The notes under the pieces: model-generated | What the model saw: the letters and a program-made list of their open reading frames with translations, nothing else | Database searches by the model: none | What the model was told of the DNA's origin: nothing | Shown here: one piece after another, positions 10,301 through 18,847 of the stretch | Numbering within the stretch: the first letter of the stretch is position 1 | Layout: each line of letters begins with the position of its first letter | Program-made: the position numbers and the translations under genes | Source: Pseudomonas sp. Leaf48 | GTDB lineage: Bacteria; Pseudomonadota; Gammaproteobacteria; Pseudomonadales; Pseudomonadaceae | Length of the DNA: 64,000 bases | Direction of reading: 5' to 3' | Assembly (NCBI RefSeq): GCF_001421885.1 | Contig: NZ_LMLH01000009.1 | Location: 64,604 to 128,603 of the forward strand

Positions 10301-10986
10301 TACCCCTTGTTGATCATGTAGTGCGTCGAAATGGTGTCGCCCAGGAACACATCCGCCTGATCGAAAGCGACGGCACTGATAGCGTTCTGGTACGACGGAT
10401 AGGAGGTGATGATCGCCTGGGGGTACATCGCCTTGACTTCCGACAGCGGCAAGTAGTGATAAAGCATGCTCAGGCGTAAACCTGCCAGTCCGTCGGTCAG
10501 GGATCTGGTTTCGCCCTCCCGCGTCACCAGTACCGGTTGATCGACGGCGTAGGGTATGGAGAGCGCGAGGTCGGCATTACCGGCTTCGAAGCCATTGGCA
10601 GTACCGAGTAAATCGACTTCGCCGCTTGCAAGAGCGGAGATCGCAGCCCCCCGGGACTCGAAGCGCCTGACCTTTATTGGCAGGCCGGTAACGGTGCCCA
10701 GGATGCCGGCGTAATCGGCAGTGAACCCTTCGTAGTCATGACCGCTGGTGGTCAGGTCAAAAGGCGGATAATCCTGAGCCGAGGTGCCAAGTACCAGTTC
10801 GCGTTTGTCGTTGAGCCATAACCGTTGTGCTTCGCTGAACTGGACTTGCAGATGTCCGGCGTTTGAGCGGCTGAGCAACGTGTAGTTTTCACTGGTTTGC
10901 GCTGCGAGCAGTGAAGTGCTCAGGCACAAACCTGCGGTCATCCTTATCAGATTATCCTTCAAGCGACTGGGCATCCGGCTTCTCAC
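7333..10986 (-). CDS. BvgS/RocS-like hybrid histidine kinase with two periplasmic binding domains
   Basis: About 1217 aa. A signal sequence is followed by two tandem SBP_bac_3 (Venus flytrap) domains near 60-290 and 300-535, a membrane segment near 545-565, PAS near 590-700, HisKA with SHEIRTP near 728, HATPase, a receiver with LVIADCNMP near 1020, and a C-terminal HPt with AHKIKG near 1148. This is the BvgS/EvgS phosphorelay layout. In P. aeruginosa rocS2/rocA2 lie next to dgt, as here, so it is probably the RocS2 counterpart; the Roc system controls fimbriae and biofilm. The GTG start overlaps the stop of the regulator gene, so the pair is co-transcribed, regulator first. Ligand unknown. 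Confidence 0.85.
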   Translation of the reverse strand: MRSRMPSRLKDNLIRMTAGLCLSTSLLAAQTSENYTLLSRSNAGHLQVQFSEAQRLWLNDKRELVLGTSAQDYPPFDLTTSGHDYEGFTADYAGILGTVTGLPIKVRRFESRGAAISALASGEVDLLGTANGFEAGNADLALSIPYAVDQPVLVTREGETRSLTDGLAGLRLSMLYHYLPLSEVKAMYPQAIITSYPSYQNAISAVAFDQADVFLGDTISTHYMINKGYLNNIRMANFGKHEAHGFSFAVTRNNPELLGIINRMLMAIPSTERENIAKRWSAGSDILLTDQKLQLTDREEQWLAQHPVVRVVVNEAFAPLTFFDSEGNFRGVTADLLELIRLRTGLRFDIRRSRNDDEMIEQVKGGQADVIAALLPSAQRQATLNFTRPFLENSYVLLTRKAKDSPSNLSQLQGKRLAIARGNPLLDYLRSEFPHIKLIETPDSFSAVEMLAEGKAEGAVNSLIIANYFISSQLFEHTLQISTTIGTEQAAFSLATARQAGDLNAILDKALLSIAPEELGIINSRWRGYSATAHSTWRNYHRLFYQIVIGAGVLLLLSVAWNDYMRRQIKQRKAAERALNDQFEFMRSLVNGTPHPIYVRDRQGLLQSCNDSYLQAFSARREDVIGKSVMQGAMSNVFEAREFQADYQRVVANGTPLIIDRELHIDGRRLTIYHWILPYRDSSGEVRGIIGGWIDISERRQLLDDLRCAKERADEANRAKSTFLATMSHEIRTPMNAIIGMLELTLKRIDLQHPDRPAIDVAYSSAKDLLGLIGDILDIARIESGHLSLSPERVNPGELVTSVVRIFDGLARQKNLDLLLEFHPAYPVIDVMLDPLRFKQVLSNLVSNAIKFTERGEVRVIVDLSCVDEPDQVQMRLQVRDSGMGISERDQHRLFEPFAQADNAAQSARGGAGLGLVISRNLCEMMGGSLQLSSQSGVGTQVEVSLQLKTLPAQPLPNTAEVQISTARSALNVLVVDDHSANRLLMCQQLEFLGHRSKVAVNGQEGFEAWQAESFDLVIADCNMPVMNGYELARAIRRHEQQARRPPCTILGFTANAQPEEIQRCKQAGMDDCLFKPLSLNALSQRVDGIEPGHGVLPFSLNGLHLLTGGNPTLNRRLLSELVKSNRLDLQSLLALTFPEDKQSLLDFAHKIKGAARIVQASGVIERCEALETACHGDFHGEKVAQCITAMERALLELEQALLQQLEYNAESTMTEP

Positions 10987-11609
10987 ACGAGTGCGTTGCG
11001 TTTTGCCATTTCGATCAGCTCAACCAGTGATTGGGCTTTGAGTTTCTGCATGAGTCGCTTTTTATAGGTGCTGACGGTCTTGTTGCTGAGAAACATGCCT
11101 TTGGCAATTTCCTTGTTGGAGCGTCCTTGCGCAAAAAGTTGCAATACCATTAGTTCCCGATCGTTTACCGACTTGAATAATTCAAGTTCGGCGCAACGCG
11201 CCTCATCACCCCGGGCCGGATTCAACGCTTCACTCGGGAAATAGTTGTATCCTGATAATACCGCTTTAATAGCGCTGACCAGTTCGCTGAGTTCTTCCTG
11301 TTTGCATACATATCCCGACGCACCTGATTGCATGCAACGAATGCCGAACAGGGTCGGACATTGGGCTGTCAATACGAGAGTTCTCAAAGGTGTGTTCATG
11401 GCGTTTAAACGGGACAGCACTTCCAGTCCATCGAGTTTGGGAATGCTGATGTCGAGAATCACCAGGTCAGGCATGCATTCTCTAATCATTTGCATGGCGT
11501 CGACACCATTGTCGGTCTCGCCTACGACTTTGTAGTTTTCGTGTTCCAGTAACATTCGAACGGCCAGGCGGATGACAGGATGATCGTCGACAATAAAAAC
11601 GGAGTTCAT
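10983..11609 (-). CDS. LuxR/NarL-type response regulator (BvgA/RocA-like)
   Basis: About 208 aa. The receiver domain has DDHP near the N-terminus and the phospho-acceptor in LVILDISIP, followed by a LuxR-type helix-turn-helix (NDRELMVLQLFAQGRSNKEIAKGMFLSNKTV read in parts). It is the output partner of the hybrid kinase that follows and overlaps it by four bases. Start at 11609 (MNSVFIVDDHP) chosen because the receiver begins there; the open frame extends 13 residues further upstream without homology-like sequence. Probably the RocA2 counterpart. Expected to regulate adhesion or fimbrial genes, but no target is visible here. Confidence 0.85.
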   Translation of the reverse strand: MNSVFIVDDHPVIRLAVRMLLEHENYKVVGETDNGVDAMQMIRECMPDLVILDISIPKLDGLEVLSRLNAMNTPLRTLVLTAQCPTLFGIRCMQSGASGYVCKQEELSELVSAIKAVLSGYNYFPSEALNPARGDEARCAELELFKSVNDRELMVLQLFAQGRSNKEIAKGMFLSNKTVSTYKKRLMQKLKAQSLVELIEMAKRNALV

Positions 11610-11841
11610 ATTCAAATCCCATGCGAGCTCAAATAAAGCGCGCACCATAGCTCAGATGGTTGGCAGGACGTATGAACTGGCGAGCCCGTGGCGGCAATAT
11701 AGGAAAAGTCCTACGCGTGAAAAAGAATGGACCTACGTATCAAATAGATTTTTAAGAAATAATTTGTGCTTTTGGTTGTTTATTCAAAGTTTTCATTTGC
11801 AAGTTGTGTTGTGTTTTTTTTCGGATTTTAATGCGTTGTTT

Positions 11842-12234
11842 TTATACAGGCGTCATGGCCAGTAGACTTCTGAACTCCGCTTGTTCCAGGGGTTTCATCA
11901 GATAGCCCAGCAATGGCAGTTGATGTTCGATGGCTGTTCTTTTGAGTCCGTCCAATTCAGCGCTCGTCAGACTACTCAACAAGATGGCCTGTCTGATCAT
12001 TCCTTGCTGGCTGGCGTATCGGACCAGGTCGAGTCCGGACAGCCCGGGCAGGCATTGGTCGCATAAAAGAATATCGAAGGGTTGTGCCGCCCTGGACATT
12101 TGTTGCATCGCCGAATGGGCGCTGTCGGTGGATGTCAGTTGGGTGAAGCCATAACTTTCCAGAAGATATCCAGTGACTCTGAGCTGGAATGGATGGTCTT
12201 CCACCAGCAAGATACGCAGATCGTTTTCGGTCAT
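11842..12234 (-). CDS. Stand-alone receiver domain protein, RocR-receiver-like
   Basis: Single receiver domain of 130 aa with acidic residues in VEDHPF, phospho-acceptor Asp in LLCDQCLPG, conserved Ser in LLSS and Lys in LMKPLE. No output domain follows. The sequence resembles the receiver half of RocR, the receiver-EAL phosphodiesterase that completes the Roc1 phosphorelay, but the EAL half is absent and the gene stops cleanly. It lies 232 bases upstream of the regulator gene on the same strand. It could compete for phosphate from the hybrid kinase, act as a relay, or be the remnant of a longer gene. Weak ribosome site. Confidence 0.75.
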   Translation of the reverse strand: MTENDLRILLVEDHPFQLRVTGYLLESYGFTQLTSTDSAHSAMQQMSRAAQPFDILLCDQCLPGLSGLDLVRYASQQGMIRQAILLSSLTSAELDGLKRTAIEHQLPLLGYLMKPLEQAEFRSLLAMTPV

Positions 12235-12412
12235 GAGAACTCACTTCATCTGGCGAACAGAGGGAGGGTGATTGTTTCGTGTGAGAAGCGCACGGGCGAT
12301 CAGTTCGCTCTACAGGGTATGTAGGACGATTCGGTAAACCTTGAGTGCATTTGGTTTTGAGGAAGGAGATCAGCCAGATCTGACGGCGAAATGGCTGATC
12401 AGTCGACACTCG

Positions 12413-13741
12413 TCAGTGACTTGAGCGGCCGGTCATTTCCAGCGCCATGTCACTGGCGTAGCTGTCGGTCATGCCGGCGATGAAATCGATCATGCGCAGG
12501 AACGATGTGTGCAACGAGCCGTGGGGATCGGGCGCATTGTTGCCCAGCAGATCGAGGACGCGGCGGCTTTTGAACGAAGGCGTGCGACCGTTGTGTTGTT
12601 CCAGCGCGGCTCCGCAGAACGCGTTGAGGAGGATTTCCAGGGTGGTGTAGGCGCCTATTTCGTGCAGGGTCTTGCGCTTGTCCTGGAAGATTTTTTTACG
12701 AGCCATGTCCTTGGCATTGAGCACACAACGCTTGGCGGGGCCGTGCATGTGCTCTACCAGATCGCCGGGCAACGTACCGGCCAGCAGCGCCTGTTGTTGC
12801 TCGACGAAGGCGCGGGCCGCGGCATTGGTCAGGTGTTCAATGGCCTTGCCACGCAGGATCGCCAGCTTTCGACGGCGTGAATCGTTGGGGCCGAGCTGGC
12901 GATAGGTTTCCGGCAGATCGTCACCGACCAGGTTGAGCAGCAGGGACTCGACTTCAGCGTATTCCAGCAGCTCCATTTCCAGGCCATCTTCGAGGTCGAT
13001 CAGCGCGTAGCAGATGTCATCGGCGGCTTCCATCAGGTACACCAGTGGATGACGCGCCCAGCGTTGATCCTCCAGCTGCGGCAGACCGAGCTTGTGGGCG
13101 ATCTGCTCCAGCAGCGGCAGCTCGCTCTGGTAGCAACCGAATTTGTGTTTCTTGTAGCCCAGGGAGTCGGCGTGCTTCGCCGTCCACGGGTATTTCAGGT
13201 AGGTACCCAGGGTCGCATAGGTCAGCCGGGTACCGCCGTCGAACTGGTGGTATTCAAGCTGGGTGAGTACCCGAAAGCCTTGTGCATTGCCTTCGAAGTT
13301 CAGGAAGTCATTGCGCTCGGTTTCGCTCATCGCATCCAGCCAGCCACGACCGGCGGCTTGCTGGAACCAGTGACGAATAGCATCTTCACCGGAGTGGCCA
13401 AAAGGTGGATTGCCGATGTCATGGGCCAGGCAGGCTGATTGCACCACCATTCCCAGGTCGCTGGGCTCGCACCAGTCGGGCAGAGAGCTGCGGATGGTTT
13501 CACCGACCCGCATGCCCAGGGAGCGGCCCACGCAGCTGACTTCCAGCGAATGGGTCAGGCGCGTGTGTATGTGATCGTTGCTGGAGACCGGATGCACTTG
13601 GGTCTTGCGCCCAAGGCGGCGAAACGCCCCCGAGAAAATGATGCGGTCATGATCTTTGTGAAAAGGACTGCGGCCCAGTTCTTCAGGGCTGTGCAGAGGC
13701 TTTCCGAGGCGTTCGCGGGTAAGCAGGGTGTGCCAATCCAA
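12413..13741 (-). CDS. dgt: Deoxyguanosinetriphosphate triphosphohydrolase
   Basis: Protein of 442 aa that hydrolyses dGTP (or other dNTPs) to the nucleoside and triphosphate. HD-superfamily metal ligands are seen in [11 protein letters not shown] (His64) and [15 protein letters not shown] (His107, Asp108). The TTG at 13741 is the preferred start: GGAGAG lies about ten bases upstream and the protein then begins [15 protein letters not shown], the family's usual N-terminus. The open frame continues upstream to 13903 but that part has no family features. A dgt gene next to the Roc-like pair matches P. aeruginosa order. Confidence 0.9.
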   Translation of the reverse strand: MDWHTLLTRERLGKPLHSPEELGRSPFHKDHDRIIFSGAFRRLGRKTQVHPVSSNDHIHTRLTHSLEVSCVGRSLGMRVGETIRSSLPDWCEPSDLGMVVQSACLAHDIGNPPFGHSGEDAIRHWFQQAAGRGWLDAMSETERNDFLNFEGNAQGFRVLTQLEYHQFDGGTRLTYATLGTYLKYPWTAKHADSLGYKKHKFGCYQSELPLLEQIAHKLGLPQLEDQRWARHPLVYLMEAADDICYALIDLEDGLEMELLEYAEVESLLLNLVGDDLPETYRQLGPNDSRRRKLAILRGKAIEHLTNAAARAFVEQQQALLAGTLPGDLVEHMHGPAKRCVLNAKDMARKKIFQDKRKTLHEIGAYTTLEILLNAFCGAALEQHNGRTPSFKSRRVLDLLGNNAPDPHGSLHTSFLRMIDFIAGMTDSYASDMALEMTGRSSH

Positions 13742-13941
13742 GGCTGGTTCTCTCCGTCCGGTGACTGATGGCCTAGCTTCCCGTTTCGCGACGGCACCTG
13801 CAAGCGCAACTGTAACCGGCCAGCGTCGAGGCGATGAGCCGCAGATTTGTGCCTGCCGCCCGGGCATGTACACCGCAATGCCCCCCTCGACAGAAGGAGG
13901 CATCTGGCAGCCATGGTAGAAAAGCAGGTCGAACCTGCTGG

Positions 13942-14286
13942 TCAGTTTCTGTGCGAAGAACCTTGCATCACCAGTTTGATCAGCGGCCCAAGGGTATTGC
14001 CCAGGCGAACCAGACGGCTCAGGGTGCTGATGCCGCCAGCGTTTTTTGCCCCCTTGCCGGTCAGGAATCCCAGCAAAGTGACGGCGGCCACGCCCCAGAG
14101 TGGCGCGTGCTTGATGCCGAAACCCTCCTGCAGGTTGTGCGTCATCCCGCGCATGCGTTGCAGCGGCTCCAGCAGTTGCCGGGATTCATGGCGGATTTCC
14201 TGGCGATGCATTTCCATGCGCAGGCGGATCAGTGTCTTGCGCATTTCTGCGCGCGTGCTGTTGCGTGGCAGTTCTGGCAGGTTCAT
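13942..14286 (-). CDS. Small basic hypothetical protein, third gene of a YqjD/YqjE-like operon
   Basis: Protein of 114 aa. The N-terminal half is a charged helix rich in Arg, His and Gln (residues 1-55). A weakly hydrophobic stretch follows ([15 protein letters not shown], about 63-77), then a second one near the end. The ATG overlaps the stop of the preceding YqjE-like gene (ATGA), so it belongs to the same transcript. Its place corresponds to YqjK in enterobacterial yqjCDEK operons, but the sequence alone does not prove relation. Probably peripheral to or in the inner membrane; function unknown. Confidence 0.7.
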   Translation of the reverse strand: MNLPELPRNSTRAEMRKTLIRLRMEMHRQEIRHESRQLLEPLQRMRGMTHNLQEGFGIKHAPLWGVAAVTLLGFLTGKGAKNAGGISTLSRLVRLGNTLGPLIKLVMQGSSHRN

Positions 14287-14672
14287 GGCAGCAGGCGCTC
14301 CCGATCGTTGGCCAGCTCTTCGAGCGTGCCATGGAAGGGTGAGGATTCATCGTAAATCGCAGCTCGCAAGCGAATTGCACAGAAGATCGCGGCGAGCGCA
14401 TAAAACACGCAGAGGCCGATGATGGCGGGCAGGCGATACGTGTCCCAGAACAGGATCATTACCAGTCCCGACAACCCCACCAGCAATAGCAGCGCGAACA
14501 CCAGCGCGAGCCCCGCAAACAGCAACAGGCTTACCGTGCGGGCCTTTTGCTCTTGCAGTTCGATACCGAACAGTTCGACATGACTGTGCAGCAATCCCAG
14601 GAAAGCGGCACCCAGGCGCCGCGATGATGCGCTTGTACCCGTCACGGACGGGCCGGATTCACCGATTGCCAT
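14283..14672 (-). CDS. Phage-holin-family / YqjE-like membrane protein (DUF1469)
   Basis: Protein of 129 aa with two adjacent transmembrane helices near residues 46-68 and 75-98 in the middle and charged ends, the layout of the YqjE/DUF1469 family. The N-terminal part is amphipathic (LLHSHVELFGIELQEQKA). Despite the family name it is not a lysis protein. It sits one base after the DUF883 gene and overlaps the next gene, in a three-gene operon typical of stationary-phase or osmotic-stress membrane proteins. Role unproven. Confidence 0.8.
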   Translation of the reverse strand: MAIGESGPSVTGTSASSRRLGAAFLGLLHSHVELFGIELQEQKARTVSLLLFAGLALVFALLLLVGLSGLVMILFWDTYRLPAIIGLCVFYALAAIFCAIRLRAAIYDESSPFHGTLEELANDRERLLP

Positions 14673-14673
14673 A

Positions 14674-14988
14674 TCAGCGCCGGCTGGCCAGCAGGCCGAT
14701 CAGGAAACCCACACCGGCCGCGATCCCGACCGATTGCCATGGATTGGCTTGAACATAGTCTTCGGTTGCGGTAACGGCAGCCTGGCCGCGCTCGCGCAGG
14801 GAGTCTTCAGTCAATTTCAAGGTTTCGCGGGCGCGCAGCAGACTGTCGTGGATCTGCTCGCGCAACTCATCAGCCTGATCACCGGCCAGGGTGGCGGTGT
14901 GCTCCAGCAGGCGTTCGGTGTCGCTGACCAGAGTCTGGAAGTCGTTCATCAGGATTTCTTGAGCAGTCTTTGCCTTGATGCTGGCCAT
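14674..14988 (-). CDS. DUF883 / YqjD-ElaB-family ribosome-membrane anchor protein
   Basis: Protein of 104 aa. A long amphipathic helix covers residues 10-75 and one C-terminal transmembrane segment ends in a short basic tail (SVGIAAGVGFLIGLLASRR). This is the YqjD/ElaB/YgaM layout; E. coli YqjD is a C-tail-anchored protein that binds ribosomes in stationary phase. It is the first gene of the operon with the YqjE-like gene. GGAGAT lies just upstream of the ATG. Whether the Pseudomonas protein binds ribosomes is inference from the family. Confidence 0.85.
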   Translation of the reverse strand: MASIKAKTAQEILMNDFQTLVSDTERLLEHTATLAGDQADELREQIHDSLLRARETLKLTEDSLRERGQAAVTATEDYVQANPWQSVGIAAGVGFLIGLLASRR

Positions 14989-15059
14989 GTGGGATCTCCA
15001 TAGGTGGCTTTCTGAATCGTTCGAGTATGAGCCTTGAATGAAGGTTCAGTACAAATGAC

Positions 15060-15075
15060 TGGTACAACTTTTGCT
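15060..15075 (+). promoter_or_regulatory. Candidate sigma-54 promoter for the ammonium transporter gene
   Basis: TGGTACAACTTTTGCT matches the sigma-54 consensus TGGCACGGCCTTTGCT at 12 of 16 positions and has the invariant GG-N10-GC. It faces the transporter gene but would leave a leader of about 225 bases. Nitrogen-responsive control of an amt gene by NtrC and sigma-54 would be expected; I found no clear NtrC site. Confidence 0.45.
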
Positions 15076-15206
15076 ATCTCGTGGTGCGCCAGCTACGCCG
15101 TTGCGCTATTGCCGGGCATGCTTTGAGTAAAACCGTAGTACCGGAATCCGAATACGGACACCCGTGCGGGCCACGTTTTGCCCGGACAGCATATGTGCGC
15201 CAAATC

Positions 15207-15224
15207 GGTTCAACCGGTTGAACC
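15207..15224. promoter_or_regulatory. 18-bp perfect palindrome upstream of the ammonium transporter gene
   Basis: GGTTCAACCGGTTGAACC is identical to its reverse complement over all 18 bases. It lies about 90 bases before the transporter start, downstream of the sigma-54-like element. A dimeric regulator's operator is more likely than a terminator, since no T-run follows. Confidence 0.5.
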
Positions 15225-15313
15225 TCCTGATTGCGTGAGGCCGCAACATAGTGCATGGAGCGCTGCCGCGAACTGCTTTGGTGCTTTTTTTCAGCCTTGA
15301 GGTCTGCCAACCG

Positions 15314-16522
15314 ATGGAAAACCTGCAAAGTGCTGTGGACAGTCTGGTCCATAGTTCCAACACACTGTTCATTCTGATCGGTGCGGTCATGGTGCTCGCC
15401 ATGCACGCCGGTTTCGCCTTTCTGGAAGTCGGAACGGTTCGGCAAAAAAACCAGGTCAACGCGCTGTCGAAAATCCTCAGCGATTTTGCCGTTTCGACCC
15501 TGGCCTATTTCTTTATAGGCTATTGGATTTCATATGGTGTGACTTTCATGCAACCGGCCGCCGTGCTCAATGCCGACCATGGCTATGGGCTGGTGAAGTT
15601 TTTCTTTCTGCTGACCTTTGCCGCGGCAATACCGGCGATCATTTCCGGGGGCATTGCCGAGCGCGCCCGATTTGTCCCGCAGCTGTGCGCAACGGTGCTG
15701 ATCGTGGCTTTCATCTATCCATTCTTCGAGGGCATGGTCTGGAACGGCAACTTCGGCTTGCAAGCCTGGTTGCTTGAACGCTTCGGTGCCGGCTTTCATG
15801 ACTTTGCAGGTTCCGTGGTGGTCCATGCCATGGGCGGCTGGCTGGCACTGGCGGCGGTGTTGTTGCTTGGGCCGCGCAATGGCCGTTATCGCGACGGCCG
15901 CCTGGTTGCATTCGCCCCCTCGAGCATTCCGTTTCTGGCGCTGGGTTCGTGGATTCTCATCGTCGGCTGGTTCGGCTTCAACGTGATGAGTGCGCAGACT
16001 CTGCAAGGCGTCAGCGGGCTGGTGGCGGTCAATTCGCTGATGGCCATGGTCGGCGGGACGATGGCTGCATTGATCGTCGGTCGTAATGACCCCGGCTTTC
16101 TGCATAACGGTCCATTGGCAGGGCTGGTGGCGATTTGCGCCGGCTCGGACCTGATGCACCCGGTGGGTGCGCTGGTCACAGGGGCCATCGCCGGGGCACT
16201 GTTTGTCTGGTGCTTTACCGCCGCCCAGGGCAAATGGCACATCGACGATGTACTGGGTGTGTGGCCGTTGCATGGTCTGTGTGGCGCGTGGGGCGGCATA
16301 GCCTGCGGGATTTTCGGCCAGAGTGCCTTGGGCGGCCTGGGCGGGGTCAGCCTGATCAGTCAGTTGCTGGGCACTGTGCTTGGCGTGAGCGTGGCGCTGG
16401 CCGGTGGCTTTGCGGTGTATGGCGTGATCAAGGCGTTGCATGGGTTACGCCTGAGTCAGGAAGAGGAGTATTACGGCGCGGACCTGTCGATTCACAAGAT
16501 CGGCGCCGTGAGTCAGGATTGA
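15314..16522 (+). CDS. Amt-family ammonium transporter
   Basis: Protein of 402 aa with about 11 membrane helices that conducts ammonium across the inner membrane. The twin-histidine pore motif is intact: DFAGSVVVHAMGG in mid-protein and DVLGVWPLHGLCG later. The C-terminal tail (LRLSQEEEYYGADLSIHKIG) is the segment that contacts the GlnK gate protein in AmtB relatives. No glnK gene adjoins it, so this is not the main glnK-amtB locus. Start at 15314 gives the family's N-terminus, with GAGG upstream; an in-frame ATG at 15251 would add 21 unlikely residues. It ends one base before the convergent antiporter gene. Confidence 0.9.
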   Translation: MENLQSAVDSLVHSSNTLFILIGAVMVLAMHAGFAFLEVGTVRQKNQVNALSKILSDFAVSTLAYFFIGYWISYGVTFMQPAAVLNADHGYGLVKFFFLLTFAAAIPAIISGGIAERARFVPQLCATVLIVAFIYPFFEGMVWNGNFGLQAWLLERFGAGFHDFAGSVVVHAMGGWLALAAVLLLGPRNGRYRDGRLVAFAPSSIPFLALGSWILIVGWFGFNVMSAQTLQGVSGLVAVNSLMAMVGGTMAALIVGRNDPGFLHNGPLAGLVAICAGSDLMHPVGALVTGAIAGALFVWCFTAAQGKWHIDDVLGVWPLHGLCGAWGGIACGIFGQSALGGLGGVSLISQLLGTVLGVSVALAGGFAVYGVIKALHGLRLSQEEEYYGADLSIHKIGAVSQD

Positions 16523-16523
16523 G

Positions 16524-18236
16524 TCAGGTCTCTTCATCTGTGGCGCCCGGATAGAAGCCATGCAGCAGGCGATAGCGGTCGCGTCGCACCTGATCGACAT
16601 GAACTTGCACCTGCTGGTCGGACAGACCCAACAGGATCAATGCCTGGGAGGCGAGCATCAGGCTGGACTCCAGCAATTCAGGCACGACTTCGCTGGCGCC
16701 GGCCTCCTTGAGTTCGGCCTGGCGACTGTCATCACGGGTGCGCACAAGGATCGGTACGGTCGAATGGCAACGGCGTGCCTGCTTGAGTATCAGCAGCGCC
16801 ACATCCGTGCGGTCGACAGCGATTACCAGCAACTTTGCCCTCTCAAGTCCTGCGGCAATCAGCAATTCACGACGTCGGGAGTCGCCGTAATGCACGCATT
16901 TTTCAGCGACCGCGGCTTCCTGAATTCGCACGGGATCATTGTCCAGAGCAATGTAGGGTTGCCGGGCATGGTTGAGCAAACGGCCGATTGCTTGACCGAC
17001 GCGGCCATAGCCACAGATCACCACATGGTTGTTCAGGCCGGCACTGAGTGCGCTGATTTCCTCGAGTTTGGTTTCTTCGCTGGATTTATGGTGCAGGCGA
17101 GCGGCGATATGTGGAGCTGCGCGCAGTAGCAACGGAGTCAACAACATCGAGCAGAATGTCGCAGACAGCAACGGGCCACCGAGGTCGCCGAGCATCAATT
17201 TGTGCAGCTGCATCTGCGCCATCAAGGCGAAACAGAACTCGCCACCCTGGGCCAAGGCCAGGCCGCTGCGCCACGCGGTTTCACTGTCGCTGCCGCGCCA
17301 CTTGAGCAATAGCGCAACCACGCAGCCCTTGATCAACATCAAGCCCAGAGTCAGGGCGAGAATCAGCAGGCCTTGGCTGGTAAACAGCTGCAAGTCGATC
17401 AACATGCCGATACTGACGAAGAACAACCCAAGCAAGATGTCGCGGAACGGTCGCAGGTCAGCTTCGATCTGATGGCGGTAATGACTTTCACCCAACAACA
17501 TGCCGGCAAGAAATGCCCCCAGGGCCGCAGACAGGCCGAGCAAGTGAGTCAGGGAGGCTGTCAACAGCACAATCACCAATGCCAGCAACACAAACAGTTC
17601 TGGTGAGCGGGCTGCCGCCACTTCATGGAACAGGCGCGGAAGCAACCAGCGGCTGGCCAGCAGCAGGCCGACGAACAGCACGACGGTTTTGCCCAGGGTC
17701 AGTGGCAGCGCCCAATACCAGAGCTGCTCGCTACTGCCGGCGAACACCGGGACCAGGGTCAGCAACAGCACCGCCATGATGTCCTGAAACAACAGTACAG
17801 CGATGGCATTCTGGCCATGGCTGCTGAAGATTTCGCCGAGGCTGCCCAGTTCCTTGCTGACAATGGCGGTAGAGGACAGCGCCAGGCCGGCGCCGAGCAG
17901 CATGGCAGGTGTGGAAGGAATGCCGAGCAACATCAGTAATCCGCCCAGCACAAGCGCCGAGACCAGCATCTGCAGGCTGCCAAGACCCAACACCAGCCGG
18001 CGCATTGCGAGCATTTTCGACAGGGAAAACTCCAGTCCGAGCGAGAACAACAGAAACACTACGCCCAGCTCTGCGAGGTCCGGCAGCTCTTCGCTTCTAT
18101 TGACCCAGTTGAAGGCGGCCGGCCCGATCAGCATCCCCACGCATAGATAGCCCAGTACCGGTGGCAGTCGAAGCCGCTGGAACAGGGCGATGACCACCAG
18201 GGAAGAGGCAAAGATGATCAATAGATTGCTGAACAC
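16524..18236 (-). CDS. KefB/KefC-like cation:proton antiporter (CPA2) with RCK domain
   Basis: Protein of 570 aa. About 12 transmembrane helices fill residues 1-385 (Na+/H+ exchanger domain), followed by a cytoplasmic TrkA-N (RCK) domain with the nucleotide-binding loop VVICGYGRVGQAIG near residue 400. The family exchanges K+ or Na+ for protons and is gated by NAD(H) or glutathione adducts in KefB/C. The C-terminal end after the RCK domain is short. It stands alone, convergent with the ammonium transporter gene. Ion specificity cannot be read from sequence. Confidence 0.85.
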   Translation of the reverse strand: MFSNLLIIFASSLVVIALFQRLRLPPVLGYLCVGMLIGPAAFNWVNRSEELPDLAELGVVFLLFSLGLEFSLSKMLAMRRLVLGLGSLQMLVSALVLGGLLMLLGIPSTPAMLLGAGLALSSTAIVSKELGSLGEIFSSHGQNAIAVLLFQDIMAVLLLTLVPVFAGSSEQLWYWALPLTLGKTVVLFVGLLLASRWLLPRLFHEVAAARSPELFVLLALVIVLLTASLTHLLGLSAALGAFLAGMLLGESHYRHQIEADLRPFRDILLGLFFVSIGMLIDLQLFTSQGLLILALTLGLMLIKGCVVALLLKWRGSDSETAWRSGLALAQGGEFCFALMAQMQLHKLMLGDLGGPLLSATFCSMLLTPLLLRAAPHIAARLHHKSSEETKLEEISALSAGLNNHVVICGYGRVGQAIGRLLNHARQPYIALDNDPVRIQEAAVAEKCVHYGDSRRRELLIAAGLERAKLLVIAVDRTDVALLILKQARRCHSTVPILVRTRDDSRQAELKEAGASEVVPELLESSLMLASQALILLGLSDQQVQVHVDQVRRDRYRLLHGFYPGATDEET

Positions 18237-18443
18237 TAATCACCCCGGTGAATAAGTCTGCTCTACAAGCGTAGAGGCAAATAAACCCTGAGCATCCGGT
18301 AAATGACGGCAGTGGCAACTGATGTGCGTCAGGATATCTCTGTTCGCCCCGACCCTTTGATGGTGGCGCAGGGAGTATTCAACCGCTCGACGGTTTTTCG
18401 GGGCAGGCCTAGAATAGTCACTCAATTTTCTGGTTGAGCGCTC

Positions 18444-18680
18444 ATGCTTCCTGAATGTCAGTTGTTCGGCACCCTTGGTTGCCATCTGTGTGAAGTCGCC
18501 GAAGCCATGCTGATGGAGTTCGTCGAGCGCGGCCTGCTGGTGGAACTGGTGGATATCGCTGACGACGAAACCTGGTTTGAGGCTTATAGCCTGCGCATTC
18601 CTGTGCTGCGACGGGTTGATACCGGTGCAGAGCTGGGCTGGCCGTTCAGTGCCGATGAGCTGGTGGCATTCCTGCTCTGA
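18444..18680 (+). CDS. Glutaredoxin-family small thiol protein
   Basis: Protein of 78 aa with the DUF836/glutaredoxin-like layout: a first strand (CQLFGTLG), a CHLC active site at Cys13 and Cys16, and a cis-proline region (LRIPVLRR). Such proteins are cytoplasmic thiol-disulfide reductases of unproven substrate. Shorter than classical glutaredoxins, as usual for this subfamily. The ATG is preceded by GAGCGC. It has 167 bases to the next gene and appears to be a separate unit. Confidence 0.8.
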   Translation: MLPECQLFGTLGCHLCEVAEAMLMEFVERGLLVELVDIADDETWFEAYSLRIPVLRRVDTGAELGWPFSADELVAFLL

Positions 18681-18847
18681 GCAATGCGCTGGCGGTGCTC
18701 CCGTCTGTCGAACTTTATGATCGATACCCTTGGCTTAACCGGTGTTGTTCGGATACTGTATGCGCATACAGTTATTCGCAATACCCGGTTTGCCGCTCCT
18801 GATCGTCAGGAATGCGCAGGCAAGGCCGGGCGAGAGAGGGATCAGTC

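Larger units (their letters stand above)
14989..15313. other. Intergenic region between divergent YqjD-like and ammonium transporter genes
   Basis: A 325-base gap holding control sites for two divergent units. On the plus strand I see a sigma-54-like element and an 18-base perfect palindrome, listed separately. A second, weaker GG-N10-GC element lies near 15168-15182. No convincing coding frame or tRNA is present. Confidence 0.7.

Noticed and set aside
13742..13903. N-terminal extension of dgt to an ATG-type start
   Set aside because: The added residues are unlike the family, and TTG 13741 has a ribosome site and gives normal length.
14283..14672. Prophage holin
   Set aside because: The family name is misleading: no other phage gene is present and the neighbours are YqjD-like stress membrane proteins.
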